A DNA stretch of 64,000 nt from NCBI RefSeq assembly GCF_003339815.1, contig NZ_PPTT01000007.1:1-64000 (forward strand), in the 5' to 3' direction. This DNA is from Eggerthella sinensis (GTDB lineage Bacteria; Actinomycetota; Coriobacteriia; Coriobacteriales; Eggerthellaceae). Positions 34,198 through 42,879 of this stretch are shown one piece after another (positions within the stretch are counted from its first letter, which is position 1; each line of letters starts with the position of its first letter). The notes below the pieces were generated by a model, which ran no database searches, was not told where the DNA came from, and saw only the letters and a list, made by a program, of their open reading frames with translations. The translations under genes were made by a program, and so were the position numbers.

Positions 34198-35673
34198 ATG
34201 AAACAGAAGAACGTCCTGCGCGCCGGTGCAACCTTCGCGCTTGCGGGCGCGCTGGCGCTTGCCGGTTGCGCGGGGGCGCCGGAAGCGGCGGAAGAGCCCG
34301 TCGCGTCGGTGCTCGATCCGTCCGATCCCGTGCAGGTCGAGCTGTGGACGTACTACAACGGCACGCAGCAGCAGGCTTTCGAGGACCTCGTGAAGGACTT
34401 CAACGCCACGCAGGGCAAAGACCTCGGCATCGTGGTGACCAGTTCGAGCCAGGGCGGCGTGAACGACCTCGCCTCCGCCGTCACCGATTCGGCGCAGGGC
34501 CTCGTGGGTTCCGCCTCGATGCCCGACGCGTTCCTGTCGTACTCCGACACGGCTTCGGTCATCGACGAGCTGGGCATGGTGGCCGACCTGTCGGGCTACT
34601 TCACCGATGAGGAGAAGGCCGGCTTCGTGGACAGCTTCCTCGCCGAGGGCGACCTCAACGGCAACGGCGGCCTCAAGGTGTTCCCCGTGGGCAAGTCCAC
34701 CGAGACGCTGCAAATCAACATGACCGACTTCCAGACGTTCGCCGACGCCACCGGCACCTCGCTCGACGAGTTGGGCACCATCGAGGGCGTCACGAAGGTG
34801 GCGCAGCGCTACTACGAGTGGACCGACGCCCAGACGCCCGACGTGGTGGGCGACGGACGCCCCTTCTTCGGCCGCGACGCGATGGCGAACTACCTGATCA
34901 CCGGCTCGAAGCAGCTCGGTCATGAAATTCTGAACATCGAGGGCGGCACCTGCACCCTCAATTTCGATCGCGCCACGATGAAGAAGCTGTGGGACAACTA
35001 CTACGTGCCCATGGTGCAGGGATGGTTCTCGGCCGAGGGCAAGTTCCGCTCCGACGCCGTGAAGACGGGCGACCTCATCTGCTACGTCGGGTCGTCGTCT
35101 TCGGTGGTGTACTTCCCGCAAACCGTGACGGTGGACGACGAGACGAGCTATCCCATCGAGCTCGGCGCGCTGCCCGATCCGTCCTTCGAGGGCGGCCAGC
35201 CGTGCGCGCCGCAGCAGGGCGCCGGGTTCGTGGTGACGAAGTCCGACGAGAAGAAGGAAACGGCCTGCGCCGAATTCCTCAAGTGGTTCACCGCGAAGGA
35301 GCAGAACACCGACTTCTCGGTGAGCGCCGGCTACGTGCCCGTCACGAAGGACGCGCTCACGCTTGAGAATCTCGAGGCGGCGGCGAAGTCGATTGAGGGC
35401 GCATCCGAAAACTACCTGGTGAACCTGCCGGCAACCCTCGACACCATCGAGGCCGGCGTGTACGCGAATCCGCCGTTCAAGGGCGGCGTCGAGGCGCGCG
35501 CCGTGCTCGAGCGCTCGCTGTCGGACAAGGCCATGGCCGATCGCACGGCCGTGGCGGAAGCAGTGGCCGCGGGCACTTCGCCCGAAGAAGCAGTGGCGCC
35601 CTATTTGGAAGATGCCGTGTTCGATGCATGGCTGGCCGATTTGACCACCCAGCTTAAGGGAGCGATTGCATAA
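34198..35673 (+). CDS. Extracellular solute-binding lipoprotein
   Basis: A 491-residue family-1 substrate-binding protein. The lipobox LALAGC places the lipidated Cys near residue 24. The binding-domain features include VELWTYYNGTQQQAFEDLV, FPVGKSTETLQINMTDF and the C-terminal GAGFVVTKSDEKKETACAEFLKWF, typical of sugar-type binding proteins. Start is ATG 34198 with GGGGGAG upstream. There is no ABC permease or ATPase gene nearby; instead the stop is two bases before the start of a membrane GGDEF-EAL receptor. This suggests that it presents its ligand to that receptor rather than, or as well as, to a transporter. Confidence 0.88.
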   Translation: MKQKNVLRAGATFALAGALALAGCAGAPEAAEEPVASVLDPSDPVQVELWTYYNGTQQQAFEDLVKDFNATQGKDLGIVVTSSSQGGVNDLASAVTDSAQGLVGSASMPDAFLSYSDTASVIDELGMVADLSGYFTDEEKAGFVDSFLAEGDLNGNGGLKVFPVGKSTETLQINMTDFQTFADATGTSLDELGTIEGVTKVAQRYYEWTDAQTPDVVGDGRPFFGRDAMANYLITGSKQLGHEILNIEGGTCTLNFDRATMKKLWDNYYVPMVQGWFSAEGKFRSDAVKTGDLICYVGSSSSVVYFPQTVTVDDETSYPIELGALPDPSFEGGQPCAPQQGAGFVVTKSDEKKETACAEFLKWFTAKEQNTDFSVSAGYVPVTKDALTLENLEAAAKSIEGASENYLVNLPATLDTIEAGVYANPPFKGGVEARAVLERSLSDKAMADRTAVAEAVAAGTSPEEAVAPYLEDAVFDAWLADLTTQLKGAIA

Positions 35674-35675
35674 GA

Positions 35676-38600
35676 TTGACTTCGGTCAAACGAAAGAAGC
35701 GGGGCGCCAAGCGGCGGGGAGTGACGTTCAAAATCCTCGTCGCTTTGCCCTTTTGCGTGGCGTTGGCCATTCAGGGCTTCGTCTGCGTCGCGGTGCTCGT
35801 GCGCAGCGAGATGTTCGGGCAGATGGAGGCTGACGCCTACGACCTGTTCTCGGAGCGCGTGGCAAGCCGGGCGGGCTACCTCGAGAACGACATGATCTTC
35901 CGCTGGTCGGACTTCGACCCCGTCATCGAAAGCGTGACGGCCGACATCAACGCGACGCTGGCGGCGAACGGGGCGACGGCAGCCGATGTCGAGACGGGTT
36001 CCGATCTGGCCATCTCCATCATCGAGGCGGCATCTGACGACCTCTTATCGTACTCCCATCGCGCCGAAGTGGACGGCGCGTATCTCGTGCTGACCGACGG
36101 CGCGAACGAAGCGTCCGACAGCCGCTCGGCGCTGTACATTCGCGACTCGAACCCGAAGGTGGACGTGAGCAACGGCTCCGACCTCATGCTGGCAGCCTGC
36201 CCCATCAGCGTCGGGCGTCAGCTGGGCATCACCCTCGACAGCATGTGGTCCGCCACGTTCCCCCTCGCGGCCGAGGGCGACCTGCAAAGCGCGTTCTACT
36301 ACGAACCGCTGCGCGCCGCCGAGCAGTATCCCGATGCCGACGCGAGCGACCTGGGATACTGGGGACGTCCCGTGGATCTCGGCTGGGCCGGTACCTCGTC
36401 CATCACGTACAGCAAGCCCATCCGCGATGCGCAGGGCGGCATCGTGGGCATCATCGGCGTGGAAGTGCGGGTGGACCGCATCGCGTCGTTCTTCCCGTAC
36501 CGCGACCTCAACGAGAGCGGCAACGGCTCCTACGTGCTGGCCGTCACGGGGGAAGACGGCGGGTTCGCCCGCGACGGCGGCGTCACGCCACTGCCCGGCG
36601 TCGAGCGCAGCTACGAAGCGCTCGCCACGACGGGCGCGACGCAGAGCCTCTACCTGGAGGATGGTTCGTTCACCGCATCGGTTGGCGACAACGGGTCCAT
36701 GGTGGTGGACCCCGCCGAAGCCTCGTCTTCGGAGGAGCGCGCCATCGCCGGCGCAACGGAAATCAAGCTGTACGACAGCACGTCGCCGTTCGCCAGCGAG
36801 CATTGGGCCCTCGTGGGCCTCGAGCGCGAGGACGAGCTGTTCTCGGCGTCGAACGCCCTGGCGCGGAACCTGACGGCGGTGTTCGTCGCGTCGCTCGTGG
36901 TGGGCCTGTTGATAGCCGTCATCACCGCCTGGGTGTCGTCGTCGCGCCTGCGCCATCTCATGGCCGAAGTGCGCGCGGCGAAGCCGGAGCAGCCCATCGC
37001 GTTCACGCCGACGGGCATCGTGGAGGTCGACGAGCTGTCCGAGGCCATCGAATCGATGGGCACCGAGGTGGCGTCGGCCGCATCGCGCCTGTCGCGTATC
37101 CTGCGCCTGTCCGATCGCGGCATCGGCGCGTTCGAGTACACCGAAGGCACCGACACCATCACCTTCACCGACGGGTTCTTCGCCACGCTCGCGGTGCTCG
37201 AGGCGCCCGAGGACGGATACTTCGATCCTGCGCGCATCGCCTCGGGCACGCTGTCGCCGCAGGAGTTCAATCGTCTCATGCAGTGGTACAAACCCTATGC
37301 CGAAGTGGAGGGGGAGGGACGCTACCTCATCTCGGGCCCGCACCGCACCTCGTGGGTGCGCCTCGTGGTGGTGCTCAGCAGCGAGCACGACCGCGTGCTG
37401 GGCCTCGTAGAGGACGTGACGCACGAGATCGAGACGCGTCGCCGCATCGAGCACGAGCGCGACCACGACATCCTCACGGGGCTGTTCAACCGTCGCGCGT
37501 TCGAGCAGGACGTCACCGAGCTGCTGCAGGAGCGCCCGCCCGCGTTCGCCGCCATGCTCATGCTCGACCTGGACAACCTCAAGTTCATCAACGACATCTA
37601 CGGCCACGACTGGGGCGACCTGTACATCAAGGAAGCCAGCCGCGTGGTGGACGAGTCGTTCAAGGGCAAGGGCTACTATTCGCGCATCTCCGGCGACGAG
37701 TTCCTCGTGTTCGTGGACGTGTGCCCCGATCGCGCGGCGGTCGAGGCGCTGTTCGAGCAGTTCCGCGCGGCGCTCGACGCCACCATGATGGCGGCACCCG
37801 ACGGCAAGACGCTCAAGGTGCGCGCGTCCATGGGCATGTCGTTCTACCCGCAGGACGCCACCGACTACGCTCACCTGCGCGAATACGCCGACTTCGCCAT
37901 GTACCTGGCGAAGAGCAGCCGCAAGGGCGATCTGTACGCGTTCGATCGCGCGAGCTACGAGGAGAAGTCGTTCATCGTGAACGGCAAGGAGGACCTCAAC
38001 CGCCTGCTCGAGGAAGAGCTCGTCGACTATCATTTCCAGCCCATCGTGGACATGCGCGTGGGCGAAGTGGTGGCCTACGAGGCGCTCATGCGCTCGCGCA
38101 TGGAGTCCATTCCCACGCCCGACCGGGTGCTCGAGCTGGCGCGCTCGCAGTCGAAGCTCTACCGGGTGGAGCACCTCACGTTCTTCGGCGCGCTCGACGC
38201 GTTCTCGCGCTATCCCGACGCGCACGATGCCACGCTGTTCGTGAACAGCATCGCCACGCAACGGCTGTCGTCCGACGACGAGCTCGTGCTGTTCGAACGC
38301 TACCCCGAGCTGCTCAAGCACCTCGTCATCGAGATCACCGAGAGCGACTACAGCCGCGAGATGGCCCTGTACAAGGAGGCGCTCGCGCGGCGGTTCGGCG
38401 CGCGCCTGGCCATCGACGACTTCGGCAGCGGCTTCAACGGCGAGACGGCGCTGCTCGATTACCACGTGGACTTCGTGAAAATCGACATGGACATCGTGCG
38501 CGACATCGACATCATGCGGGACCATCAGGACATCGCGCGCAACCTCATCACCTACGCGCACGATCGCGGCATCCGCATCATCGCGGAGGGCATCGAGACC

Positions 38601-38738
38601 GAAGCCGAGCTGCGCGCGCTGCACGAGCTGGGCGCCGACTACGCGCAGGGCTTTTTGACCGGGCGTCCCGCGCCTGAGCCGCGCGACATCGACGACGACG
38701 TCAAGCACCTCATCCGCAGCCTGGGCACGCGCCGCTAG
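35676..38738 (+). CDS. Membrane dCache-GGDEF-EAL cyclic-di-GMP enzyme
   Basis: A 1020-residue receptor. A membrane helix (FKILVALPFCVALAIQGFVCV) leads into a long extracytoplasmic double-Cache-like sensor (about 40-385), then a second helix (AVFVASLVVGLLIAVITAWV, about 395-414) and a PAS-like linker. The GGDEF domain has GLFNRRAFEQDV, DLDNLKFINDIYGHDWGD and SGDEF at 672-676, a serine variant compatible with activity. The EAL domain has YEALMR (Glu802), FVNSIA, EITESDYS, IDDFGSGFN, FVKIDMDI and IIAEGIETEAEL, all residues for phosphodiesterase activity. TTG start at 35676; two bases separate it from the binding-lipoprotein gene. It likely couples an extracellular solute to c-di-GMP level. Confidence 0.9.
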   Translation: MTSVKRKKRGAKRRGVTFKILVALPFCVALAIQGFVCVAVLVRSEMFGQMEADAYDLFSERVASRAGYLENDMIFRWSDFDPVIESVTADINATLAANGATAADVETGSDLAISIIEAASDDLLSYSHRAEVDGAYLVLTDGANEASDSRSALYIRDSNPKVDVSNGSDLMLAACPISVGRQLGITLDSMWSATFPLAAEGDLQSAFYYEPLRAAEQYPDADASDLGYWGRPVDLGWAGTSSITYSKPIRDAQGGIVGIIGVEVRVDRIASFFPYRDLNESGNGSYVLAVTGEDGGFARDGGVTPLPGVERSYEALATTGATQSLYLEDGSFTASVGDNGSMVVDPAEASSSEERAIAGATEIKLYDSTSPFASEHWALVGLEREDELFSASNALARNLTAVFVASLVVGLLIAVITAWVSSSRLRHLMAEVRAAKPEQPIAFTPTGIVEVDELSEAIESMGTEVASAASRLSRILRLSDRGIGAFEYTEGTDTITFTDGFFATLAVLEAPEDGYFDPARIASGTLSPQEFNRLMQWYKPYAEVEGEGRYLISGPHRTSWVRLVVVLSSEHDRVLGLVEDVTHEIETRRRIEHERDHDILTGLFNRRAFEQDVTELLQERPPAFAAMLMLDLDNLKFINDIYGHDWGDLYIKEASRVVDESFKGKGYYSRISGDEFLVFVDVCPDRAAVEALFEQFRAALDATMMAAPDGKTLKVRASMGMSFYPQDATDYAHLREYADFAMYLAKSSRKGDLYAFDRASYEEKSFIVNGKEDLNRLLEEELVDYHFQPIVDMRVGEVVAYEALMRSRMESIPTPDRVLELARSQSKLYRVEHLTFFGALDAFSRYPDAHDATLFVNSIATQRLSSDDELVLFERYPELLKHLVIEITESDYSREMALYKEALARRFGARLAIDDFGSGFNGETALLDYHVDFVKIDMDIVRDIDIMRDHQDIARNLITYAHDRGIRIIAEGIETEAELRALHELGADYAQGFLTGRPAPEPRDIDDDVKHLIRSLGTRR

Positions 38739-38847
38739 GGACGGCTGCGCCGGACTGCCCGGTGCCGCCCTTCGGCGGGACGGGTATACTTGACGAAAAA
38801 CGAGCGCGCAAGCCGCCTGCGGCGGCTTTGACGAAGGAGGCCCTTCC

Positions 38848-39276
38848 ATGGCATTGACCGATTTGCTGCACATCGAAACCGTTTCGGCCGACAAGCGCCG
38901 CGTCGAGTGCGTGATGCCCATCACGCCCGACCTGTTCCAGCCGCACGGCTACCTGCACGGCGGCGCCACTATCGCGTTGCTGGAAACGGCGGCGAGCATC
39001 GGCACCGAGCAGAACACCGACTTCGACAAGGAGCGCCCCTTCGGCATCGACGTGCACGTGCGCCATCGCAAGAGCGGGAAGGCGGGCGCCCTGCGTGGCG
39101 TGGCTGAGCTCGAGCGCGAGGAGACCTCCGAGCGCACGGGCGCCGTCAAGCAGTACTGGAACGTCGTGGCCCTCGACGACGCGGGCGACGTGGTGTCCGA
39201 CGGCACGATCATGACGAAGATCGTGTCGCTGGCCTATCTCGACCAGAAAGAGCAGGAGCGCGCCGCCGCACGCTAA
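38848..39276 (+). CDS. Hotdog-fold (PaaI-type) thioesterase
   Basis: A 142-residue hotdog thioesterase. The signature HGYLHGGATIALLETAASIG (about 33-52) carries the catalytic Glu. Members cleave aromatic or isoprenoid-pathway CoA esters; 1,4-dihydroxy-2-naphthoyl-CoA in menaquinone synthesis is one known substrate of close relatives, and menaquinone is expected in this kind of organism, but the assignment is open. AAGGAGG stands ten bases before the ATG. The gene is single and convergent with the histidine kinase gene. Confidence 0.8.
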   Translation: MALTDLLHIETVSADKRRVECVMPITPDLFQPHGYLHGGATIALLETAASIGTEQNTDFDKERPFGIDVHVRHRKSGKAGALRGVAELEREETSERTGAVKQYWNVVALDDAGDVVSDGTIMTKIVSLAYLDQKEQERAAAR

Positions 39277-39318
39277 CGCCGCGGAGTGCGGGCGGAAGGT
39301 GCGCTGGCGGATGCCGCG

Positions 39319-40653
39319 CTAGCGCGGCAGCGTGATGAGCGCCACGGTGCCGCGCGGCTCGTTCGCCTCGAGGGCGATGGTGCCGCCGTGCGCCTCGACG
39401 ATGCGCTGCGCCAGCGACAGCCCCAGGCCGTAGCCGCCCGTCTCGCGCGAGCGGGCCTTGTCGGCGCGGTAGAACCGCTCGAAGGCGTGCTCGCGATCCT
39501 CGGGGTCGATCCCGCAACCCGTGTCGGCCACGGCGATGACGCACTTCGACCCCGCCGAGCGCGCGTCGGCCCGCGTGCTCACCACGATCTCGTCGCCGGC
39601 TGCCGTGTACTTGAGGGCGTTGTCCAGCAGGATGCCCAGCAGCTGCCGCAGCTTGTCGGCATCGGCGTTCACCGTGCCGCCGAACGATGCGTCCACGCGC
39701 AGCTGCTTGTCCTGCAGCGTGGCGAAGTCCTCGTAGGCTGTGGCCACGTCGCGCACGAGCGCGTCGACGTCCACGACGCTCGGCACGAGGGTGGTGCGCC
39801 CGGCGTCGTCGAGCGAGAGCGCCATGAGGTCGTCCACGAGCCTGCTGAGGCGCTTCGTCTCGGACGTGATGGTGTTCACGTCCTCGAAGCGGTCGACGAT
39901 GCGCTTGTCCGGATGGTCGAGCAGCAGCTCGCCGGTTGTCTGGATGATGGCGAGCGGGGTGCGCAGCTCGTGCGAGGCATTCTGCACGAATTCCGTCTGC
40001 GCGCGCCAGTTCTCCACGATGGGCTTGAGCATGCGCCGCGACAGCAGGTAGCTTGCGGCGGCCGACACCACCACGGCGGCCGCCAGGTAGATGGCAAGCG
40101 TGCGCGTGAAGCTGTCCAGGATAGCCAGCTCGGAATCCACGTTGACGAGCACCTGCATGTACGCGACGGTCTCGCCGTCGTTCAGCTCGTAAGAGATGCC
40201 GCGGTAGGCGTGCCCGCCGGCCGAGGTGTCGTAGATGCGGTCGAGGTCGCGCGCGTCGAAGGGGATGTCGGCCAGGAAGGCGGGGTAGGTGGCGTAGAGG
40301 CCCACCGTGTCGAGCAGGGCACCGTTCTCGTCGCGCAGCAGCGTGATGAACTGCGGATTCACGTCCACGATATTCTGCTGGATGGAATACGACAGGTCGT
40401 CGACCTCCGTTTCCGCGGCGTCGCTCGCCTCGTCGGCTGCGACGGCGGCGGACCTGCTGAGGGACGTGTCGACGGTCATGATGTTGCGGTCGGCCTTGAG
40501 GTCCTCCAGGTCGTTGTCGGCCGTCTGGTAGATGCTCGCGCTCACCATGGAGTAGATGCCCACGCCCAACAGGGCGAACAGCAGGGTGAACACGAAGAAC
40601 AGCAGCACCGTCTGCTTGAGGAGCTCGCGGCGCATGAGGGTGCGCTCAGTCAT
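39319..40653 (-). CDS. Sensor histidine kinase
   Basis: A 444-residue membrane histidine kinase. Two membrane helices (LLFFVFTLLFALLGVGIYSMV and IYLAAAVVVSAAASYLL) flank an extracytoplasmic sensor of about 130 residues (about 40-175). The phospho-accepting His228 is in NASHELRTPLAI. ATP-binding boxes are LLDNALKYT (N box), VADTGCGIDPEDRE (G1) and GGYGLGLSLAQRI (G2). Its start overlaps the response regulator gene by eight bases, so the pair is one transcript read leftwards, divergent from a MacAB-like export operon that it probably controls. Confidence 0.93.
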   Translation of the reverse strand: MTERTLMRRELLKQTVLLFFVFTLLFALLGVGIYSMVSASIYQTADNDLEDLKADRNIMTVDTSLSRSAAVAADEASDAAETEVDDLSYSIQQNIVDVNPQFITLLRDENGALLDTVGLYATYPAFLADIPFDARDLDRIYDTSAGGHAYRGISYELNDGETVAYMQVLVNVDSELAILDSFTRTLAIYLAAAVVVSAAASYLLSRRMLKPIVENWRAQTEFVQNASHELRTPLAIIQTTGELLLDHPDKRIVDRFEDVNTITSETKRLSRLVDDLMALSLDDAGRTTLVPSVVDVDALVRDVATAYEDFATLQDKQLRVDASFGGTVNADADKLRQLLGILLDNALKYTAAGDEIVVSTRADARSAGSKCVIAVADTGCGIDPEDREHAFERFYRADKARSRETGGYGLGLSLAQRIVEAHGGTIALEANEPRGTVALITLPR

Positions 40654-41326
40654 GGTCCTCCTCGGTGAACAGGTAGCCGGCCCCGCGGATGGTGGTGATG
40701 TAGCGGTCGTAGCCCGAGGGCGCGAGCGCCTTGCGCAGCGCGCTCACGTACACCTCCACCACGTTCGACGACGTGTCGGACATGAACCCCCAGATCTTGT
40801 CGAACAGACGATCCTTCGAGATGAGGCTGCCCCGATGGCTCACCAGGTACTCGAGGATGTCGTATTGCTTGCCCTTGAGCGCCAGCGGCTCGCCGGCAAG
40901 GGCGGCCTGCTTGGTTTGCGTGTGCAGCACGAGGTCCTTGAACGTGATGGTGGTGACGTCGGGGCGGCCCGTGCTGCGCCGCAGGATGGCCTCGATGCGC
41001 GCGAGCAGTTCGTCGCGGTCGAAGGGCTTGGTGAGGTAGTCGTCGGCCCCCGAGCGCAGGCCGCGCAGCTTATCGGCCGTCGTGCCCTTCGCGGTGAGCA
41101 TGAGCACGGGGGTGCGCACGTCGCGCTCGCGCAGCGCCTCGAGCACGGAGAAGCCGTCGCGCTCGGGCAGCATGACGTCGAGCACGACGAGGTCGTACAC
41201 GTCCTGCGCGGCGTAGAACAACCCCTCTTCGCCGTCGAACGCCTGGTCGATGTCGTACGCGTCGGCCAAGCTGCGGGCAAGCGCCTGGGAAAGGAGGCGA
41301 TCATCCTCCACGATCAGCAGTTTCAT
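40646..41326 (-). CDS. OmpR-family response regulator
   Basis: A 226-residue regulator. The receiver domain has acidic pocket residues in IVEDD, the phospho-acceptor Asp50 in VVLDVMLPERDG, Thr78 and Lys100 (DDYLTKPFD). The C-terminal winged helix shows KGKQYDILEYLVSHRGSLI and YVSALRKAL followed by TTIRGAGYLF. The ATG at 41326 is preceded by AAGGAGGAGG, which decides the start; the frame is open further upstream through repeat DNA that is not coding. Candidate binding sites (CTGAA direct repeats at 11-bp spacing) lie before this gene and before the export operon. Confidence 0.94.
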   Translation of the reverse strand: MKLLIVEDDRLLSQALARSLADAYDIDQAFDGEEGLFYAAQDVYDLVVLDVMLPERDGFSVLEALRERDVRTPVLMLTAKGTTADKLRGLRSGADDYLTKPFDRDELLARIEAILRRSTGRPDVTTITFKDLVLHTQTKQAALAGEPLALKGKQYDILEYLVSHRGSLISKDRLFDKIWGFMSDTSSNVVEVYVSALRKALAPSGYDRYITTIRGAGYLFTEEDHD

Positions 41327-41365
41327 AAGCCTCCTCCTTCGTGCGCCCATTCTACCACCCCCTCC

Positions 41366-41381
41366 CTGAACCCTTCCTGAA
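41366..41381 (+). promoter_or_regulatory. Candidate response-regulator site before the two-component operon
   Basis: Two CTGAA repeats (41366-41370 and 41377-41381) are spaced 11 bp apart, one helical turn, as OmpR-family dimers require. A matching pair sits at 41580-41595. Confidence 0.35.
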
Positions 41382-41391
41382 ACGGAAGCCC

Positions 41392-41560
41392 TTGCGCCCG
41401 GGAAAGCCATCTCTCCCTTTGCGCCTGGGAAAGCTCCATCCTGTCCACCAACGCCCCACCAGGCGCAACAGGGGGTCCCCCATCTCCCCTTGCGCCTGAG
41501 TATCCCCATCCTTGTCCACCCACGCCCCACCAGGCGCAACAGGGGGCCTCCCCGGTCCCC
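41392..41560. repeat. About 71-bp imperfect tandem repeat with inverted ends
   Basis: Two consecutive units (from 41419 and from 41490) share TTGCGCCTGR at the left and an identical CCACCAGGCGCAACAGGGGG block at the right. Within each unit TTGCGCCTGG and CCAGGCGCAA are reverse complements (41419-41428 with 41459-41468; 41490-41499 with 41530-41539), so each unit can fold. A third, left-arm-only copy starts at 41392. The 343-bp gap (41327-41669) between the divergent two-component and export operons consists largely of this repeat. Confidence 0.7.
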
Positions 41561-41579
41561 CTCTCCCTCTTTCCTCCAT

Positions 41580-41612
41580 TTCAGGAAGTTTTAAGCCGTC
41601 CTTCGCTAGACT
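41580..41612 (+). promoter_or_regulatory. Candidate response-regulator site and -10 of the export operon
   Basis: On the minus strand CTTAA and CTGAA are spaced 11 bp apart (41595-41591 and 41584-41580), the same arrangement as at 41366. A TAGACT -10-like hexamer follows at 41607-41612, with the repeats covering the -35 position, as for an activated promoter. Confidence 0.35.
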
Positions 41613-41669
41613 GGCCGCCGTGAAGTGATCGAAGCGATGCGCATCAATTGCGCAAGAAGGAGACGAACC

Positions 41670-41906
41670 ATGAAATCCAAGGGGTTCAAAATCATCGTTG
41701 GCGTGCTGGTGGCCATCATCGTCGTGCTGGGAGGTTTGCTTGTCGTGAAAACCATGGGCCTGGCGGGCGGTGCGAATGCCACCACCCAGGACGGCAAGGT
41801 GATTCCCGAGGGCGCCGTCGCGGACGACCCCAGCCTCCCGTTGCCAACCGAGGGCAAAAACGGCGAGATCATCACCGTGGTTCCCAAAGACAACAACGAA
41901 GCCTAA
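41670..41906 (+). CDS. Small membrane-anchored protein at head of export operon
   Basis: A 78-residue protein: short basic N-terminus (MKSKGFK), one membrane helix (IIVGVLVAIIVVLGGLLVV) and a polar outer tail of about 45 residues (GGANATTQDGKVIPEG and so on). No family recognised. AAGGAG precedes the ATG at 41670. It is 33 bases before the adaptor gene and so probably belongs to the same transcript; it may be an accessory or a signal-presenting part of the exporter. Confidence 0.65.
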   Translation: MKSKGFKIIVGVLVAIIVVLGGLLVVKTMGLAGGANATTQDGKVIPEGAVADDPSLPLPTEGKNGEIITVVPKDNNEA

Positions 41907-41939
41907 CCTCCTCCCCGAGAACGCGAAAGGAAGACCATC

Positions 41940-42863
41940 GTGAAAAGCACCGTTGGAAAAGCCCTCGTCATCGTGCTGCTGCTTGCCGTCGTGGGCGGCA
42001 TGGCCGCCTGGCTCCTGTTCGGCGACGACATCGCCCCGTCGCTGGCGGGAGAGCCGCAAAGCACGCCGCCCGCCACCATGCCCGTCCTGCGCGGCTCGCT
42101 CGAGCGAACCGTCACCGGCGTCGGCGAGGTGAAGCCGCTCGCCACCGAGAAGCTCAAGCCCGCCGACAGCTGGCACTGGCTCGAGTCGTTCGACGCCCCG
42201 CTCAACAAGCGCGTCGCCGCCGGCGATACGCTCGTGACGTACGCCAACGGCGAAACGTGGACGGCGCCCTACGACCTCGTGGTCACCTCATCCTCGCTGC
42301 CCGAGAAGAACAAGGGCGCCGTGACGAAGGACGACCACTTCATCGAGGTGCAACGCATCGACGACGTGTCCATCGTGCTGCCCGTGTCCGAAACCGACCT
42401 CGCCTCGCTCGCCGAGGGCCAGACGGTGAAGGTGAAGCTCGGCGCCGACGAGGAGCGCGTCTACGACGGCGTCATCTCCAACATCAACGAGGTGGGCACG
42501 TACGGCGCGACCGGCTCCAAGTTCACCGTCACCGTGCGGGTGCCCAACGACGGCAGCATCAAGCTGGGCATGTCCGCCAACCTCTCCATCACCGTGGCCG
42601 AGGCCTCCGACGTCCTCACCGTGCCGGTGAGCGCCGTCAACGGCGCGGGCGACGACAAGTTCGTCAACGTGTACGATGCCGAGACCGGCGAAACCGCGCC
42701 GGTGCCCGTTACCACCGGCATCACCGACGGCATCACCGTCGAGGTGTCCGGCGAAGGCCTGCGTGAGGGCGACAGCGTGGTGCTCAACGAGGCGGGCGGC
42801 GGCGACGGCGACATGGCGGCTGCGGCCGACGGCGTGGCGGCCGTGTCCGTTGTCGCATCCTAG
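41940..42863 (+). CDS. MacA/HlyD-type periplasmic adaptor (membrane fusion) protein
   Basis: A 307-residue protein with one N-terminal membrane helix (ALVIVLLLAVVGGMAAWLLFG), then the lipoyl/barrel-sandwich start RGSLERTVTGVGEVKPLATEKL, a beta-barrel region (IVLPVSETDLASLAEGQTVKV) and the closing SVVLNEAG type segment. The usual long coiled-coil hairpin is nearly absent, as in Gram-positive adaptors. GTG start at 41940 with GAAAGGAAG upstream. It works with the following ATPase and permease as a tripartite-like exporter of a peptide or macrolide-type substrate. Confidence 0.85.
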   Translation: MKSTVGKALVIVLLLAVVGGMAAWLLFGDDIAPSLAGEPQSTPPATMPVLRGSLERTVTGVGEVKPLATEKLKPADSWHWLESFDAPLNKRVAAGDTLVTYANGETWTAPYDLVVTSSSLPEKNKGAVTKDDHFIEVQRIDDVSIVLPVSETDLASLAEGQTVKVKLGADEERVYDGVISNINEVGTYGATGSKFTVTVRVPNDGSIKLGMSANLSITVAEASDVLTVPVSAVNGAGDDKFVNVYDAETGETAPVPVTTGITDGITVEVSGEGLREGDSVVLNEAGGGDGDMAAAADGVAAVSVVAS

Positions 42864-42879
42864 GACGGGAGATGCACGC

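Noticed and set aside
41392-41560. Repeats considered as a CRISPR array
   Set aside because: Only two to three imperfect units of about 71 bp with no distinct spacers of regular length, and no cas genes nearby.
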